Source: Bacteroidota bacterium
GTDB taxonomy: Bacteria > Bacteroidota > Bacteroidia > Bacteroidales > VadinHA17
Length of the DNA: 64,000 nt
NCBI GenBank assembly: GCA_016718875.1
Contig: JADKBL010000027.1
Location: 1-64,000, forward strand
Direction of reading: 5' to 3'
Positions 1 through 9,503 of the stretch are shown here, one piece after another. The translations under genes were made by a program, and so were the position numbers. Below the pieces are notes generated by a model, which worked only from the letters and a program-made list of their open reading frames with translations, made no database searches and was not told the origin of the DNA. How positions within the stretch are numbered: position 1 is the first letter of the stretch; every line of letters starts with the position of its first letter.

Positions 1-397
1 ACTGACGGACTTTTAGGCGGTGCAACATTCAATGAGAGCTGGGTCGGGTGGGAGAAAAATGACGGTGAGGTGATTGTTGACCTCGGAGAAATAAAGGAGA
101 TTGAAACTGTTGAAGCCGACTTCCTCCATAAACTCGGATCATGGATCCTTATCCCGAAGAGTATGACATGTTATATTTCAACTGATAACACAACTTTTAC
201 ATCTTCTGGGTAAGGTGCTTATTCCGGAAGACAGATCGCCGGAAGTTAAGTATGTGAGTTATGAAGTAAAGGTAAAACAGAAAGTAAAGGCAAGGTATAT
301 CAAAATTCATTTTGAGAATGTCGGGATTGGACCGTCATGGCATTACGGAGTGGGATATCCGGTGTGGTTCTTTACGGATGAGATATACGTGTATTAG
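1..397 (+). pseudogene. C-terminal end of a GH20-type hexosaminidase (discoidin-like domain), cut by window edge and frameshifted
   Basis: The open frame from base 1 translates to a segment with FNESWVGWEK and VIVDLGEIKEIETVEADF, typical of the discoidin (F5/8 type C-like) domain at the C-terminus of Bacteroidota beta-N-acetylhexosaminidases. It hits a stop at 211-213, but the domain continues in the +1 frame (KVLIPEDRSPEVKYVSYEV ... WFFTDEIYVY) to the stop at 395-397. Reading GGTAAGG instead of GGGTAAGG near 208-211 restores a single frame, so this is a one-G insertion, natural or a sequencing error. The catalytic domain lies upstream of the window. Assignment to GH20 is by family resemblance of the C-terminal domain only. 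Confidence 0.6.
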
Positions 398-401
398 CCT
401 C

Positions 402-497
402 TCCCTAAATCCCTCTCCCGGGGGAGAGGGACTTAAGAAAACGACAGTTCCTGCACCCCTTCTCCTGCGGGAGAAGGGGCCGGGGGATGAGGTATAA
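402..497. repeat. GC-rich interspersed palindromic repeat (CCCTCTCCC/GGGAGAGGG family)
   Basis: Two consecutive palindromes: CCCTCTCCCGGGGGAGAGGG, then CCCCTTCTCCTGCGGGAGAAGGGG, followed by a GGGGGATGAGGT tail. A closely similar copy lies at 7165-7273, and related palindromes occur at about 13.9, 14.4, 42.3, 42.8, 46.4 and 55.8 kb. It fills the gap between convergent genes and could act as a terminator-like hairpin. Confidence 0.75.
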
Positions 498-514
498 ACA
501 ATCTGTGTAAGTTC

Positions 515-1945
515 TTAATTTGTTTTGGAAATTTTCACAGCTATATCCCTCAGATATTCAGGTGATTTAATCTGAAGCCAGCCACCTTTATGACCGTTAT
601 TTGATTCAGGTGTAACTGTACCGGTTTTGGTATCGGTCCAGGTTATATTATATGATCCCACAGGCAGGCTGACCTCAAGAACAGAGGAAACTGAAACAGT
701 ATCTTTTACAGACAGGTAGAGTGCCCATACCTTGCCGTCTTCAACAAGTCCATCAACAGAAGTACCGTCTGTACCCGGCTTAACAACATCATCACTTAAT
801 GGTTTCATATTAATGAAGTTAAGTGATCCCATGAAACCTGCCAGTATTCTGAACTGTTCACGAAGCTCCCTGCTCCCTCCTCCCGGTTCCCCTTTCTGAA
901 CGACATAGGAACCATCTTCATTTTCAGTCGTGAAAGAATAATCGAGATGGTTGAAAAGAGCTCCTCCTGCAAGCAGGAATCGCCAGGCTTCGATACGGTA
1001 AATTGTACCTTCTATTCCTCTGAAACCGGTTTCATTGTCACCAAGAGGCAGTTTCAGATGATAGTTAAGAGGTACGGTAACCGGAGGTTCCGCATAATGG
1101 AAATTGTAGATCGAAACATGCTGTCGGGGTTCGGGAACCAGCTTTTTAAAATTCTGTACATTATTGGATATAAGATGCTTATTGACAAAATCCTTTTCCG
1201 CATCTGCCACTACGCCTGTCATATAAACTTCCCACTCCCTCAGGGCAAGTGTATCGCCAAAATAAGGTTCGTTGCAAATCTCATAATAGAGGTTATCGAA
1301 GTCTTTAAGCTCATTAACAATCTTCTTTGCCATCTTACCCTGCATATCAAGTAATTCAGGGTGTTTGAGGGAAAGTACTTCTTTCCATTCCCTGATTACC
1401 TGCATATTGTTAATATTGTTACTGTAGTAAAGGGGAGACAATTTCCATTGAATTGTATCATAGATACATGAAAAGAGATCCAGTTCGACAACTACATTTC
1501 TTTTCCCCGCTTCAGTAATGAAATCTTTCAGTCGTGTGAAGTATGCCTCATCCCACTTGTTGAGATCGAACTTGTTTCCTCCGTTTGAATATCCTGGTTC
1601 AGAACTTCTTGCCCAGGGAGTAATATATCGCTCCGGTGCAGGGGCCATTGTGTTCTTCTTAATGCCGAATGCTCCGGAAGGTTCAACATAGACACCCGAA
1701 AAAGTGCGTGTTATATTGAGACCGCAGGCAGCAAGTTCATCTAAGTATTTTACATAGTCAAAATCGAGGTTCATAACTGCCCCGTAGTGTTCGGTTGAAC
1801 CGATAAAAACAACCGGCTTTTCCCTGAACAGGAAGTAATGAGGATTCTGAGGGTGAACACTTATTGGTTTTGGTAATTCAGCTGAGGTACAACTGACAAT
1901 AAGAGTTACAATTAAGAGCAAAAAGAATTGCCTGATAAGTTTCAT
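515..1945 (-). CDS. Secreted lipoprotein glycoside hydrolase, clan GH-A (GH5/apiosidase-like)
   Basis: This is a 476-residue protein with a lipoprotein signal ending in LIVSC, with Cys19 as the lipidation site. The body resembles a TIM-barrel GH-A hydrolase: an N-terminal strand with VVFIGSTEHYGAVM, the segment GLNITRTFSGVY, and an NEP motif (YYEICNEPYFGD) with Glu226 as the likely acid/base. A beta-sandwich-like tail (about 385-476) follows. The exact family and substrate cannot be fixed; it resembles GH5-like or DUF4038 (apiosidase-like) proteins. It probably sits on the cell surface or in the periplasm and works with the neighbouring glycan-degrading enzymes. A CACAGAG-type repeat lies upstream. 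Confidence 0.7.
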   Translation of the reverse strand: MKLIRQFFLLLIVTLIVSCTSAELPKPISVHPQNPHYFLFREKPVVFIGSTEHYGAVMNLDFDYVKYLDELAACGLNITRTFSGVYVEPSGAFGIKKNTMAPAPERYITPWARSSEPGYSNGGNKFDLNKWDEAYFTRLKDFITEAGKRNVVVELDLFSCIYDTIQWKLSPLYYSNNINNMQVIREWKEVLSLKHPELLDMQGKMAKKIVNELKDFDNLYYEICNEPYFGDTLALREWEVYMTGVVADAEKDFVNKHLISNNVQNFKKLVPEPRQHVSIYNFHYAEPPVTVPLNYHLKLPLGDNETGFRGIEGTIYRIEAWRFLLAGGALFNHLDYSFTTENEDGSYVVQKGEPGGGSRELREQFRILAGFMGSLNFINMKPLSDDVVKPGTDGTSVDGLVEDGKVWALYLSVKDTVSVSSVLEVSLPVGSYNITWTDTKTGTVTPESNNGHKGGWLQIKSPEYLRDIAVKISKTN

Positions 1946-1987
1946 AAGATGTATGAATTAGGAGTAAAAAAATAAATTTTAAAATCC

Positions 1988-2132
1988 ATTAAACACAGAG
2001 GGCACAAAGTCATTCATATCCTCCTATTGTTACAACTTACTGAATACACAGAGGTCACAGAGACCATGCATTAATGTTCTGTCTCTGTGACCTTTGTGAA
2101 AGCCTCAGTGTTCTCTGTGTTTAAATCTTTCA
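1988..2132. repeat. CACAGAG-family long palindromic intergenic repeat
   Basis: The left part reads TTAAACACAGAGGGCACAAAG and TACACAGAGGTCACAGAGAC. The right part is the inverse, CTCTGTGACCTTTGTGAA and TGTTCTCTGTGTTTAAA. The two halves can fold into a long imperfect stem. It fills the whole space between two minus-strand genes and is one of seven copies in the window. Confidence 0.8.
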
Positions 2133-2141
2133 AATGACAAA

Positions 2142-3272
2142 TTATACTTTTACAAAAACGTTCTTCTTATACATAAACCAGAGCAGCAACCATTCCGCAG
2201 CTATGACAGCAATCGCTCCGATAACCTCACCTGAACCTCCGAGAGGCTTTATTATCCATCCGATAAAAAATCCTGTTATCATCGCGACGGGTACAATACG
2301 CCCGAAGAGATAGATGAATACAGAGTTCATACCGATTATCCTGAAGAAGAAGGACCACTTCTGATAACCCCACACATCGATAATAAGATAGAAGAGAGCT
2401 ATCAGCAGAAAGCTAATCCCGCCGGCAAGCAAATTATAAGTGGTTGTCCAGCATACCTTTATTATAGGATATACAGGTGAAAGAGCAAGAGCAAGGAGGA
2501 TTGATATTAGTCCTATACCCGCAAGCATTCCTGTTTTTCGATATTCACTGAATGATGTATTCTGAAGAATTTTTCCGCCGGCTATTCCCATAACGGTAAT
2601 TCCAATAGCCGAAACAACCGACAATATTCCGAGAGCATCAAAGATACCATTGAAATATGCCAACCTGCCCGGAAGATATAATCTGTCGATATAGCCATTC
2701 ATAACTCCTTCAGGTGTAAAAACTCCGGCACCTGCTCCGGGAACAGGAACAAAGAGCTGAAGTACAGATACCCCAATCAGAATGCCTGCCAACCAAAAGA
2801 GAACAGCTTTTACTGACTTTGAATAGATATAAATAACTGATGCAAAAAAATAAGCAACACCGATCTGACCCAGCACACTTGCATAACGGGCATTTTCAAA
2901 TCCGTCCTTAAAGACACCATTATATAATATTCCTAGTATAACCAGTATAACCATCCTTTTAAAAACCTTCAAAAGAAGCTTTGTTTTTGAAGGATTTTTG
3001 GCAAGTGCTGATTTTACAGAATAGGGAATTGCAATTCCCGATATGAACATAAACAGTGGAAATATAAGATCATAGAAATGAAAACCGTTCCATGTCACAT
3101 GTGTCATCTGAACAGCCAGTGCATCAAGCCATCCGGCATCAGAATTTTCAGCAAGAGTTGAAATGACACCGCTGCCACCGATTATCCATAACATATCGAA
3201 TCCCCTGAGTGCGTCGAGGGATAAGAGCCGGCCTTTGCCGGTTCCTGGTGTTGTTTTTGCTGAATCTTTCAT
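2142..3272 (-). CDS. Integral membrane acyltransferase, DUF5009 / HGSNAT (NagX)-like
   Basis: This 376-residue polytopic membrane protein has about ten hydrophobic segments. Its N-terminus carries SLDALRGFDM followed by THVTWNGFHFYDLIFPLFMF. In heparan-alpha-glucosaminide N-acetyltransferase the matching His-Ala-Ser-Trp-Asn-Gly motif holds the active histidine, so His58 is the likely catalytic residue. The family transfers acetyl groups from acetyl-CoA to amino sugars across the membrane, which fits a locus with hexosaminidases, though the acceptor here is unknown. Its start codon overlaps the stop of the upstream DUF1080 gene by 4 bp (ATGA), indicating translational coupling. Confidence 0.8.
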   Translation of the reverse strand: MKDSAKTTPGTGKGRLLSLDALRGFDMLWIIGGSGVISTLAENSDAGWLDALAVQMTHVTWNGFHFYDLIFPLFMFISGIAIPYSVKSALAKNPSKTKLLLKVFKRMVILVILGILYNGVFKDGFENARYASVLGQIGVAYFFASVIYIYSKSVKAVLFWLAGILIGVSVLQLFVPVPGAGAGVFTPEGVMNGYIDRLYLPGRLAYFNGIFDALGILSVVSAIGITVMGIAGGKILQNTSFSEYRKTGMLAGIGLISILLALALSPVYPIIKVCWTTTYNLLAGGISFLLIALFYLIIDVWGYQKWSFFFRIIGMNSVFIYLFGRIVPVAMITGFFIGWIIKPLGGSGEVIGAIAVIAAEWLLLWFMYKKNVFVKV

Positions 3273-4024
3273 TTTAATACAGGCGCTGTTTGTTCAGGTG
3301 AAGTAACTCCTGCAGGGAGTTCAATTATCTTAATATTACGGAAATGAATTGGCGCTCCCTCAGATTCAAGGCATATATATCCCTTTTTCTGAGTAGCTCC
3401 TGCTACTCCGTTTACAAACTTGCCGTTGACTGATAGCTTGACAACCCCATCAACACATACCACATCGTAAGTGTTCCATTCACCCTTGCCCTTGCAGCGG
3501 TTTTCAATTGATTTGCTCCTGGTTCCGCGTGGATTATCAGGTACTGTTGTCACACCACCGACACCAAACAGTTCGCCGTGGACATATGCAATGGGAGGAG
3601 TAACACCATCTCTTTTATTGAGATTAACCCATTCAAGTTCAAGCATCTGAACCTCAACACCATTCGGAAGACGGGCTCCCTCGGGCGGTGTTGCATTACT
3701 CCAGACAAATGTTCCGGAGTTGCCACCAGCTTCCATATGCATCCACTCCACATGAAGTATAAAATTCTCATATTGCTTTTCCGACCTCATCACTCCTATC
3801 GGTTTTCCTGTGCATATCAGGAGGTCCTTTTCCACATGCCAGGTATCAGGATCTGTATTTACGTTCTTCCATAGAAGCGGCAGTTCTTTCTCTTTTGTCT
3901 TAAAAAGAGCACGGTCAAGGGAAGAGGATTTTCCGAAAGAGATAAGTTTTTCCTGTGCGGAAGCAAATGAAATTGTAACAAATGTTACAAATAGCAGCAT
4001 CAGAGTTTTTCTGAGATTCGACAT
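3269..4024 (-). CDS. Secreted DUF1080 protein (3-keto-disaccharide hydrolase / concanavalin-like family)
   Basis: From the chosen start at 4024 the protein is 251 residues and begins with a clear Sec signal peptide (MSNLRKTLMLLFVTFVTISF, then ASAQ). An in-frame ATG at 4066 would give a poorer N-terminus. The body has DUF1080 hallmarks: LLICTGKPIGVMRSEKQYENFILHVEW split by GGNSGTFVWSNATPPEGARLPNGVEVQMLE, then GEWNTYDVVCVDGVVKLSVNGK read in sections. DUF1080 proteins are jelly-roll enzymes or binding modules, some acting on 3-keto-glucosides. It is co-translated with the downstream acyltransferase through an ATGA overlap. Confidence 0.85.
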   Translation of the reverse strand: MSNLRKTLMLLFVTFVTISFASAQEKLISFGKSSSLDRALFKTKEKELPLLWKNVNTDPDTWHVEKDLLICTGKPIGVMRSEKQYENFILHVEWMHMEAGGNSGTFVWSNATPPEGARLPNGVEVQMLELEWVNLNKRDGVTPPIAYVHGELFGVGGVTTVPDNPRGTRSKSIENRCKGKGEWNTYDVVCVDGVVKLSVNGKFVNGVAGATQKKGYICLESEGAPIHFRNIKIIELPAGVTSPEQTAPVLK

Positions 4025-4073
4025 TTTATAAGGATTTTTATTAATAATCAAATATAAAATAAACAACTAAGAA

Positions 4074-4124
4074 CTAACACAGAGTTACACAGAGAAATCA
4101 CAGAGACACACAGAGATAATCTAA
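4074..4124. repeat. CACAGAG-family repeat, short copy
   Basis: It reads ACACAGAGTTACACAGAG, then AAATCACAGAGACACACAG. This is a half-copy without the inverse arm, lying between the DUF6067 and DUF1080 genes. Confidence 0.7.
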
Positions 4125-4140
4125 AAATGACAAATAATAT

Positions 4141-5937
4141 TTATCTGAGATAGAGCAGCCATCCTTTTTTTGGCTCAACAGTAATGGCGTCATCAACCTT
4201 AAATGTTCTTTCATCCTGAAAATCCTTTACATACGGGGCATGAAGAACAGCTTTTGACGGATCAATGCCAAGTGCTTTCCAGTCGAATGATAGTCTGAAA
4301 TTAACAGTCGCTTCAGCCCAGCTGCCTATTGATATCAATGACATTCCATCCTTCTGATAAACAGTTGCTTTTATATCATTACGATCTGTTTTCACAGGAC
4401 AATCTTTTTCCCAGTAGCCTTTCATTACAGATGATTCAATTCCGAATTCATCCCATATTTTCCAGACAGGACGGGGATCGCAGAGCACACCTTCAGTGGT
4501 CCATGGATGTCGGACTGTCATACCGTAAACCATTCCCCTCCAGCGGTTACCTCCTCCCTGAAGCATATCGCCCATAAGCCCGAACGGCAGCCCGGATACC
4601 TCAACCAGCCAGTTTTCCGAAGGCATCTTATCGTACTGAAAACTCTCACCAAACCAGAGCTTGTCAACATACGGAAAGTACTCAGCGTACTGAGTGGCAG
4701 GACCTTTTGAGAAACCCGTATTTGAATGAAGGTCAAGCATGCAGCCTGGTTTATTGTAGTCAAGTACTTTTCTTATGCGTTTTACAGTCCTTCTGTCGTA
4801 TGATACATCATCGAGATAAAGCCCGTCGATATCGACATTCTTCACGAGCCAGGCCAGTCCTTCAATATAATAATTATACCACCTTGAGTCACCGGGAGCA
4901 TTGACAACAGAGGCATCAGGACTTTTGTCAGGAAAGTACTGATACCATTGGGGTCTGTACCCGGTAATGAAATGCTCTCTAAGCCACATGTAACCTCCAC
5001 CCTGGCCATCACCAAGTATTTCATCACCTAGACTTCGCAGTGCCCAGATTTCAGTAGTATAATTGGTTAGTTCCCTTATTGTATAATAGATCTTTACTTT
5101 CTGACCCTTGCTATGCATTTTGTTTACAAACCACTTCATTGAATCAACCGCAATGAAGGGATAATTTATATGAGGATTGTAGTTATTTGCATGGTGCAGA
5201 TTGACTACTTTGACACCACATGAAAGGTCCTCATCCGACGGCATAGGATTGCCTCCGTTATGATAATACCTGTTGACAAACTGGCTGCGGGAATCGGTTT
5301 TCTTAACCGGTGTTATCAGAAAGGACCATTCAAATTCCAGCTTTTCGCCCTGTTTCAATGTCCGACCGCCACTGAAGGCAACAGCCCTTACCTCACCCGG
5401 TTTCCGGCTGATTTTAAAGCCGCCATGATTTTCATTATACCATGAAGCAGGATGCTCCGGCTGATAAAGATTCATAAGCGGTCCGTGATAACTTCCACCT
5501 CTGAGCTCGCACCAAATGCCTGCAAGTGTATTTCCGATCCAGAAACTGTCATAGGGACCTGACCAGCCTGCAGAATGCTTTTCCGGAACAATTGTACCGG
5601 GCAGTCCCATTCCCATCATATATCCGGCAACCTGCTCTGTAACAGGAATTTCCAATCTGATATCCTTCAGATTAATATCATTAACAGCTGTAAGAACCAC
5701 TTTGTAATTAATATACCCGTCAGATTCAATAATGCCCACTCCTTTCATTTCAATGTTTGAAGAATTGCTTCTCCATGAGCCACTTAATGCCCCCGGTTGA
5801 TTTTTAAGGAGAGTTACATCTTCCGGCAAAGAGAATTGTTCAATTCCTTTTTCAGACTCAACAATAAATTCAACGGGACTTTTTAAAAGCTCTGTTTCAA
5901 CAACTTTGACAGAACCAGGCATGCCTCCATCGTCCAT
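4141..5937 (-). CDS. DUF6067 glycoside-hydrolase-like protein, C-terminal part (copy 1)
   Basis: This frame holds the C-terminal two thirds of a DUF6067 protein. The frame is open upstream of 5937 to about 6145, where it joins the fragment at 6143-7089 by a single-base frameshift. Motifs include YMMGMGLPG, YYTIRELTNYTTEIWALRSL, WLVKNVDIDGLYLDDVSYDR (putative barrel-strand acidic residues) and MLDLHSNTGFSKGP. The same motifs recur in the homologue at 37461-39878 (YMMGLGHEGG, IDGVYIDDSALDR, MDLHSWNHFNEW). The fold is probably a TIM barrel followed by a beta-sandwich (KGWLLYLR end). Substrate is unknown; context suggests glycan degradation. Confidence 0.7.
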   Translation of the reverse strand: MDDGGMPGSVKVVETELLKSPVEFIVESEKGIEQFSLPEDVTLLKNQPGALSGSWRSNSSNIEMKGVGIIESDGYINYKVVLTAVNDINLKDIRLEIPVTEQVAGYMMGMGLPGTIVPEKHSAGWSGPYDSFWIGNTLAGIWCELRGGSYHGPLMNLYQPEHPASWYNENHGGFKISRKPGEVRAVAFSGGRTLKQGEKLEFEWSFLITPVKKTDSRSQFVNRYYHNGGNPMPSDEDLSCGVKVVNLHHANNYNPHINYPFIAVDSMKWFVNKMHSKGQKVKIYYTIRELTNYTTEIWALRSLGDEILGDGQGGGYMWLREHFITGYRPQWYQYFPDKSPDASVVNAPGDSRWYNYYIEGLAWLVKNVDIDGLYLDDVSYDRRTVKRIRKVLDYNKPGCMLDLHSNTGFSKGPATQYAEYFPYVDKLWFGESFQYDKMPSENWLVEVSGLPFGLMGDMLQGGGNRWRGMVYGMTVRHPWTTEGVLCDPRPVWKIWDEFGIESSVMKGYWEKDCPVKTDRNDIKATVYQKDGMSLISIGSWAEATVNFRLSFDWKALGIDPSKAVLHAPYVKDFQDERTFKVDDAITVEPKKGWLLYLR

Positions 5938-6142
5938 TGTTAGTATTTTATCTGTGAGGCGGTATGAATTCTCACCAAGAAATTCGATCGGTGAATAAGG
6001 CTTTACCGGTATATCATCAATGCCAAGGGTTGAGTTGAGCCAGCGAAGCCGTGAGTGTCGCCATGGCTCATTGTCGCCCCTGTCGGCAAGTATCCTTTCA
6101 TTGACTTTTATCTCCAGATCAACGGTACGTGCCGCAGCATTT

Positions 6143-7089
6143 TCAGGTTATTGTTACTTTTCCTTTATAGGTACCTGCTGCAGAAGTCTCCGGAATGTCA
6201 ATACCGATCCAGAATGGCTGGACATTTCCTGCAGCTACGTCCACCCTTTTCACAAACTGTTTACCATAAGGATCTGTTCCCCCGGTATTAAAACAGGTTA
6301 AGGCTGAAGCAGGAATCACAGAATTTCCTGATGAAAGATCAGAAAACTCAATTTTAACATCATTTATTTCCTTCTTAGATGCATAAACTGCAAGCTGAAA
6401 GGCATAATACTCATTTCTGCAGGCATCACCGGTAAACTTATCTGATGGCCCCTTCACAATCCACCGCTGCGGTATTTCATCTTTCATCCTGACAGGAAAT
6501 TCACGATCCTCAGGGAATACAAGATATTCGGAAGGGAATTTTGCTGTGAGGCTTTTTTTCTCGGAAGCCAGGGCAATTACCTCCATCGGGTAGAAGGAGT
6601 CAAATGCAGATCTGGATTGAAATTCAACAACTTTCGCTGCCGGGAAACTTTTATACCTCGACATATCTCCTACCCCGCTGGTATTAACCCATTGGGCTGA
6701 AAGTGATTTTTCAGGTCCGGGATACTCCTTGTTGTAAAATCCCCAGTCAGTCTGCACTACATAAGGCAGGTAATAGAAATAATAGGTACCTGCTTTTTTA
6801 ACAGGACCGAATGCAATGCGGCACCGTTCATTTGTTACCGAGTACCTATAGATATTCTGAATCGTATCACCTGATACTGCATCGATAATCAGAAATAATT
6901 TTTTCTGAGGATCCGGATCATGTCTACGCCAGAACAGATCGAGCACCACCAAATCTGAAGATTTGGGAACCTCAATTACTGCCCTGTGGTTGCCGAATGA
7001 TTCTGGCCAGTGTATTTTGGTTCGGGAATGGATTTTGAAAATGCTGTAATTGAAATAGTTGCAAAAATAAAAGAATAGAAAAAATTCAT
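6143..7089 (-). CDS. DUF6067 glycoside-hydrolase-like protein, N-terminal part (copy 1), frameshifted
   Basis: The real start is probably the ATG at 7089, which opens a signal peptide (MNFFYSFIFATISITAFSKS). About 75 bases further the frame shifts: TACACTGGCC would read through as KYTWPESFGNHRAVIEV if one T were restored. The long frame then runs to 6143 with FGNHRAVIEV, DLFWRRHDPDPQKKLFLI and EDREFPVRMKDEIPQRWIV. A second shift at about 6145 (one extra T before GAAAATGCTGC) leads into the C-terminal part. The two parts together make about 980 residues, normal for the family. Both lesions are one-base changes, so the gene may be intact in the living cell. Confidence 0.65.
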
Positions 7090-7164
7090 TTTACCTGAGT
7101 TTATTTATAAAGTCTTCCCATTTCGTTTTTCAAGTTTCATAACTCTTCCTCAATCCCTCTCCTT

Positions 7165-7273
7165 TATGTAAACGCCTCTCCCTAAATCCCTCTCCCGGGG
7201 GGAGAGGGACTTAAGCAAACGAAGATTCGTGCTCCCCTTCTCCCGCGGGAGAAGGGGCAGGGGGATGAGGTCT
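7165..7273. repeat. GC-rich interspersed palindromic repeat, near-copy of 402-497
   Basis: It has the same two palindromes and the same order as the copy at 402-497: CTCCCTAAATCCCTCTCCC, GGAGAGGGACTTAAG, then CCCCTTCTCCCGCGGGAGAAGGGG and GGGGGATGAGGT. The spacer between the palindromes is also related. The two copies are 6.8 kb apart, which marks this as a dispersed repeat rather than a simple terminator. Confidence 0.8.
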
Positions 7274-8295
7274 TACCCAAAATTTCGTGCAGTTTCAATC
7301 ATTGTCTTAAGGTTTTCTGAAGGTGTTGTAGGAGGAATTGCACATCCCGCATTAAGGATGAAACGGTTGGAGTTTTTGTAAACTTCGAGCAATTCAAGTG
7401 TCTTTCTTCTTACATCATCAACAGTACCAAGAGCAAGAACACCACTTGGATCAATATTCCCGATCAGAGTTGCAGAATCATGGAACATATCATAGATCAG
7501 ATTGATATCGGTTTTATAATCAAGATCATAGGCATCAGCTCCGATCTTCTTAATATGTTCAAGTATTACTCCGGTATCTCCGCAAATATGCATTGTATAT
7601 GCCTTACCCAGTTTATGAGCAAGGTCAACAATTCTTTTTTCATATGGCATGGCATATTTTGCAAACATATCGGCCGAGATCATCTCCGGACCGGCAGGGC
7701 TGTCACCGTTGGAAACCATATCGCAGCCTGTCTGTGACATCAGTGTAATGAACTGTGAAGATGCATCCGTGCAATACTCAAGAAGACAGGTGATCTGCTC
7801 TTCGGTTCCCATCATAAGGTCGAGCATCCACGGCTGGGCGCCGCGCATCATGCTGGCCAGGGAAAACGGGGCCTGATCGCAGTTGCCGCGGATATAGATC
7901 TCATTCTTATAATACTCCTTAAGCAATCTGACAGCTTCAAGCCAGATCTGGATATATTTATAATCACCCACTTTGGCTGGTTTAAGCTTAAAAACATCAT
8001 CAAGGTCAGCAATGTTGCCATCGTGAGAACGGGCAGCATCATCAGGAGGAAAATCCACTTTTACCCCGACAGCCCCGGCAAGTGTAACAGTGTCAATATC
8101 AACAAGAATACCATCATACTTGTATTTATCCACGGCTGAAATAAATGTCTCAGCAATTACTTTGGGGCTGTTCCGGTATTGTTCCATTGTTACTCCATGT
8201 TCCCTGGCTGCCATAAGGAAGTTATGAAGCATTACAGGTACTTTGTCAGGTTTCTCACCTTTCAGTGCGGCAGTTATTCGTTCGTGTCCGTTCAT
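7273..8295 (-). CDS. Uroporphyrinogen-decarboxylase-family protein 1 (MtaA/CmuA-like, Zn motif intact)
   Basis: With the start at 8295 (MNGHERITAALKGEKPDKVP) the protein is 340 residues; an in-frame ATG at 8376 would add a run of non-conserved residues. The family includes heme-pathway UroD and the zinc-dependent methyltransferases MtaA, MtbA and CmuA. This copy has the methyltransferase-type zinc motif His-X-Cys...Cys: MHICGDTG (His236, Cys238) and LNAGCAIPP (Cys318). It is more likely a methyl or C1-transfer enzyme than a heme enzyme. It lies in tandem with a second copy (8388-9488) and an MFS transporter, likely one operon. No corrinoid protein is visible nearby. Confidence 0.75.
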   Translation of the reverse strand: MNGHERITAALKGEKPDKVPVMLHNFLMAAREHGVTMEQYRNSPKVIAETFISAVDKYKYDGILVDIDTVTLAGAVGVKVDFPPDDAARSHDGNIADLDDVFKLKPAKVGDYKYIQIWLEAVRLLKEYYKNEIYIRGNCDQAPFSLASMMRGAQPWMLDLMMGTEEQITCLLEYCTDASSQFITLMSQTGCDMVSNGDSPAGPEMISADMFAKYAMPYEKRIVDLAHKLGKAYTMHICGDTGVILEHIKKIGADAYDLDYKTDINLIYDMFHDSATLIGNIDPSGVLALGTVDDVRRKTLELLEVYKNSNRFILNAGCAIPPTTPSENLKTMIETARNFG

Positions 8296-8341
8296 GATAT
8301 GTATTGTATTTCTGTTTTTATGGTTAATGACTTGCGGTAAC

Positions 8342-8384
8342 CTGCTGATGGCTACCGGATACCGGATACCGGTCACCGGTCGCC
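8342..8384. repeat. Short tandem repeat of ACCGGAT / ACCGGTC units
   Basis: Several ACCGG units in a row (CTACCGGATACCGGATACCG, then GTCACCGGTCGCCG) lie between two URO-D-like genes. Similar CGGGTTCCGGG-type strings occur at 55.74-55.86 kb. Confidence 0.55.
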
Positions 8385-8387
8385 GAC

Positions 8388-9488
8388 TTAATATTTCCCA
8401 AATTCATTTACAAGTTCTCCTACCCGTTTAACACGTTTCTCGAGTCCGTCAGGGGGTACCTGGTCGGCCACGCCAAGAACAAACCGTGGTTTCTTTTTCA
8501 TTATTTCAAGTAAATACTTTACATGACGTTCAAACTCATCATCATCGACGCAATCTGTAAAATACGAGCCTGGGATTCCGCCCCACAGTATGCTTTTTGA
8601 ATCACCGACAAAGTCCTCAAGTTCTTCCCATTTCATATCGCCGACCGGATGCGGAGTGAGGGCTTCCAGAACAGAAAAGCCTACCCCTGCTTCCTGTTTC
8701 AGCAGTCCGGTAAGTGTACCGTCAATATGTATGAAGGAGTATTTTCCGGCCTCCCTGATCTTTGTTGTCCATTCTTTCTGGTAGTCGTACATGTAAAGCT
8801 CAAAAAGGTCAGGTCCAACCATTTCGGATGAGAGGTTTTCAGGTATCATCAGCACTTCCGCAGGACTGTCAACAGCTATCTGTGCGGCCTGATCAAAAGA
8901 CCTCTTCATCGTAATGAGAAGATCGCCGAATTCATCAGGAGCAGTCAGTGCTGCCATTGTTACGGCCATAACACCGGCTTCAAGAGCAAGAAGATGCATG
9001 AAAGGGCTCTTGGGCAGATAGCATAGGACAACACCCTGATCACCAACCTGTTTCTTACGGAGATATGCCTGGTCATAATCTGGTTCAAACCTGGTATTCT
9101 CATAGATAAACTTCATGATAGGGATCTCCGCTTCCGATTTCATGAAATGCTCAACAGGGGCATCCGAAAATGAGGTTGGGATGAACTCCCAGCATTCCCT
9201 TACTGATCCGACAGGAGTTACTATCTCCTTATAATGTTTATGACCTTCATACCAATCTCTGACCTCACAATTGGAGATAATCTGCCTGTATGGAAAGTAT
9301 CCCTGGAGGTAGAATCCTACTCCGAGATCTCTGTGCCATTTAATATAATCATCTGAAAGTATGAAATCCTTTGGCTTCAATCCTCGTTTAACCAGTGAAT
9401 TAGCCCAATAGTCAAGATCCCCGAACCATGGGATCTGGTCGGGCTGATCTCCATTCAAAATTGTGAGCAGTCTTTCCCTGTGTGTCAT
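8388..9488 (-). CDS. Uroporphyrinogen-decarboxylase-family protein 2 (Zn motif lost)
   Basis: This 366-residue protein starts MTHRERLLTILNGDQPDQIPWFGDL when read in sections, the usual N-terminus of the family. The position equivalent to His-X-Cys reads FIHIDGTLTG, and the C-terminal site reads GVADQVPPDG, so both zinc cysteines are missing. It must either use a different chemistry or serve as a partner subunit. It sits between URO-D 1 and the MFS transporter at 9504-10856, with about 15 bp separating it from the transporter gene. The short gap to URO-D 1 contains a small tandem repeat (ACCGGATACCGGATACCGGT). Confidence 0.75.
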   Translation of the reverse strand: MTHRERLLTILNGDQPDQIPWFGDLDYWANSLVKRGLKPKDFILSDDYIKWHRDLGVGFYLQGYFPYRQIISNCEVRDWYEGHKHYKEIVTPVGSVRECWEFIPTSFSDAPVEHFMKSEAEIPIMKFIYENTRFEPDYDQAYLRKKQVGDQGVVLCYLPKSPFMHLLALEAGVMAVTMAALTAPDEFGDLLITMKRSFDQAAQIAVDSPAEVLMIPENLSSEMVGPDLFELYMYDYQKEWTTKIREAGKYSFIHIDGTLTGLLKQEAGVGFSVLEALTPHPVGDMKWEELEDFVGDSKSILWGGIPGSYFTDCVDDDEFERHVKYLLEIMKKKPRFVLGVADQVPPDGLEKRVKRVGELVNEFGKY

Positions 9489-9503
9489 TTTAATGGTTAA
9501 TGG

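Noticed and set aside
947..1354. A 135-residue plus-strand open frame
   Set aside because: It lies wholly opposite the GH-A lipoprotein gene and has no family motifs or signal; it is an antisense shadow.
7273..8295. Assignment of the URO-D-like genes as hemE (uroporphyrinogen decarboxylase of heme synthesis)
   Set aside because: Four diverged copies in a sugar locus, one with the methyltransferase zinc motif, and no other heme genes nearby.
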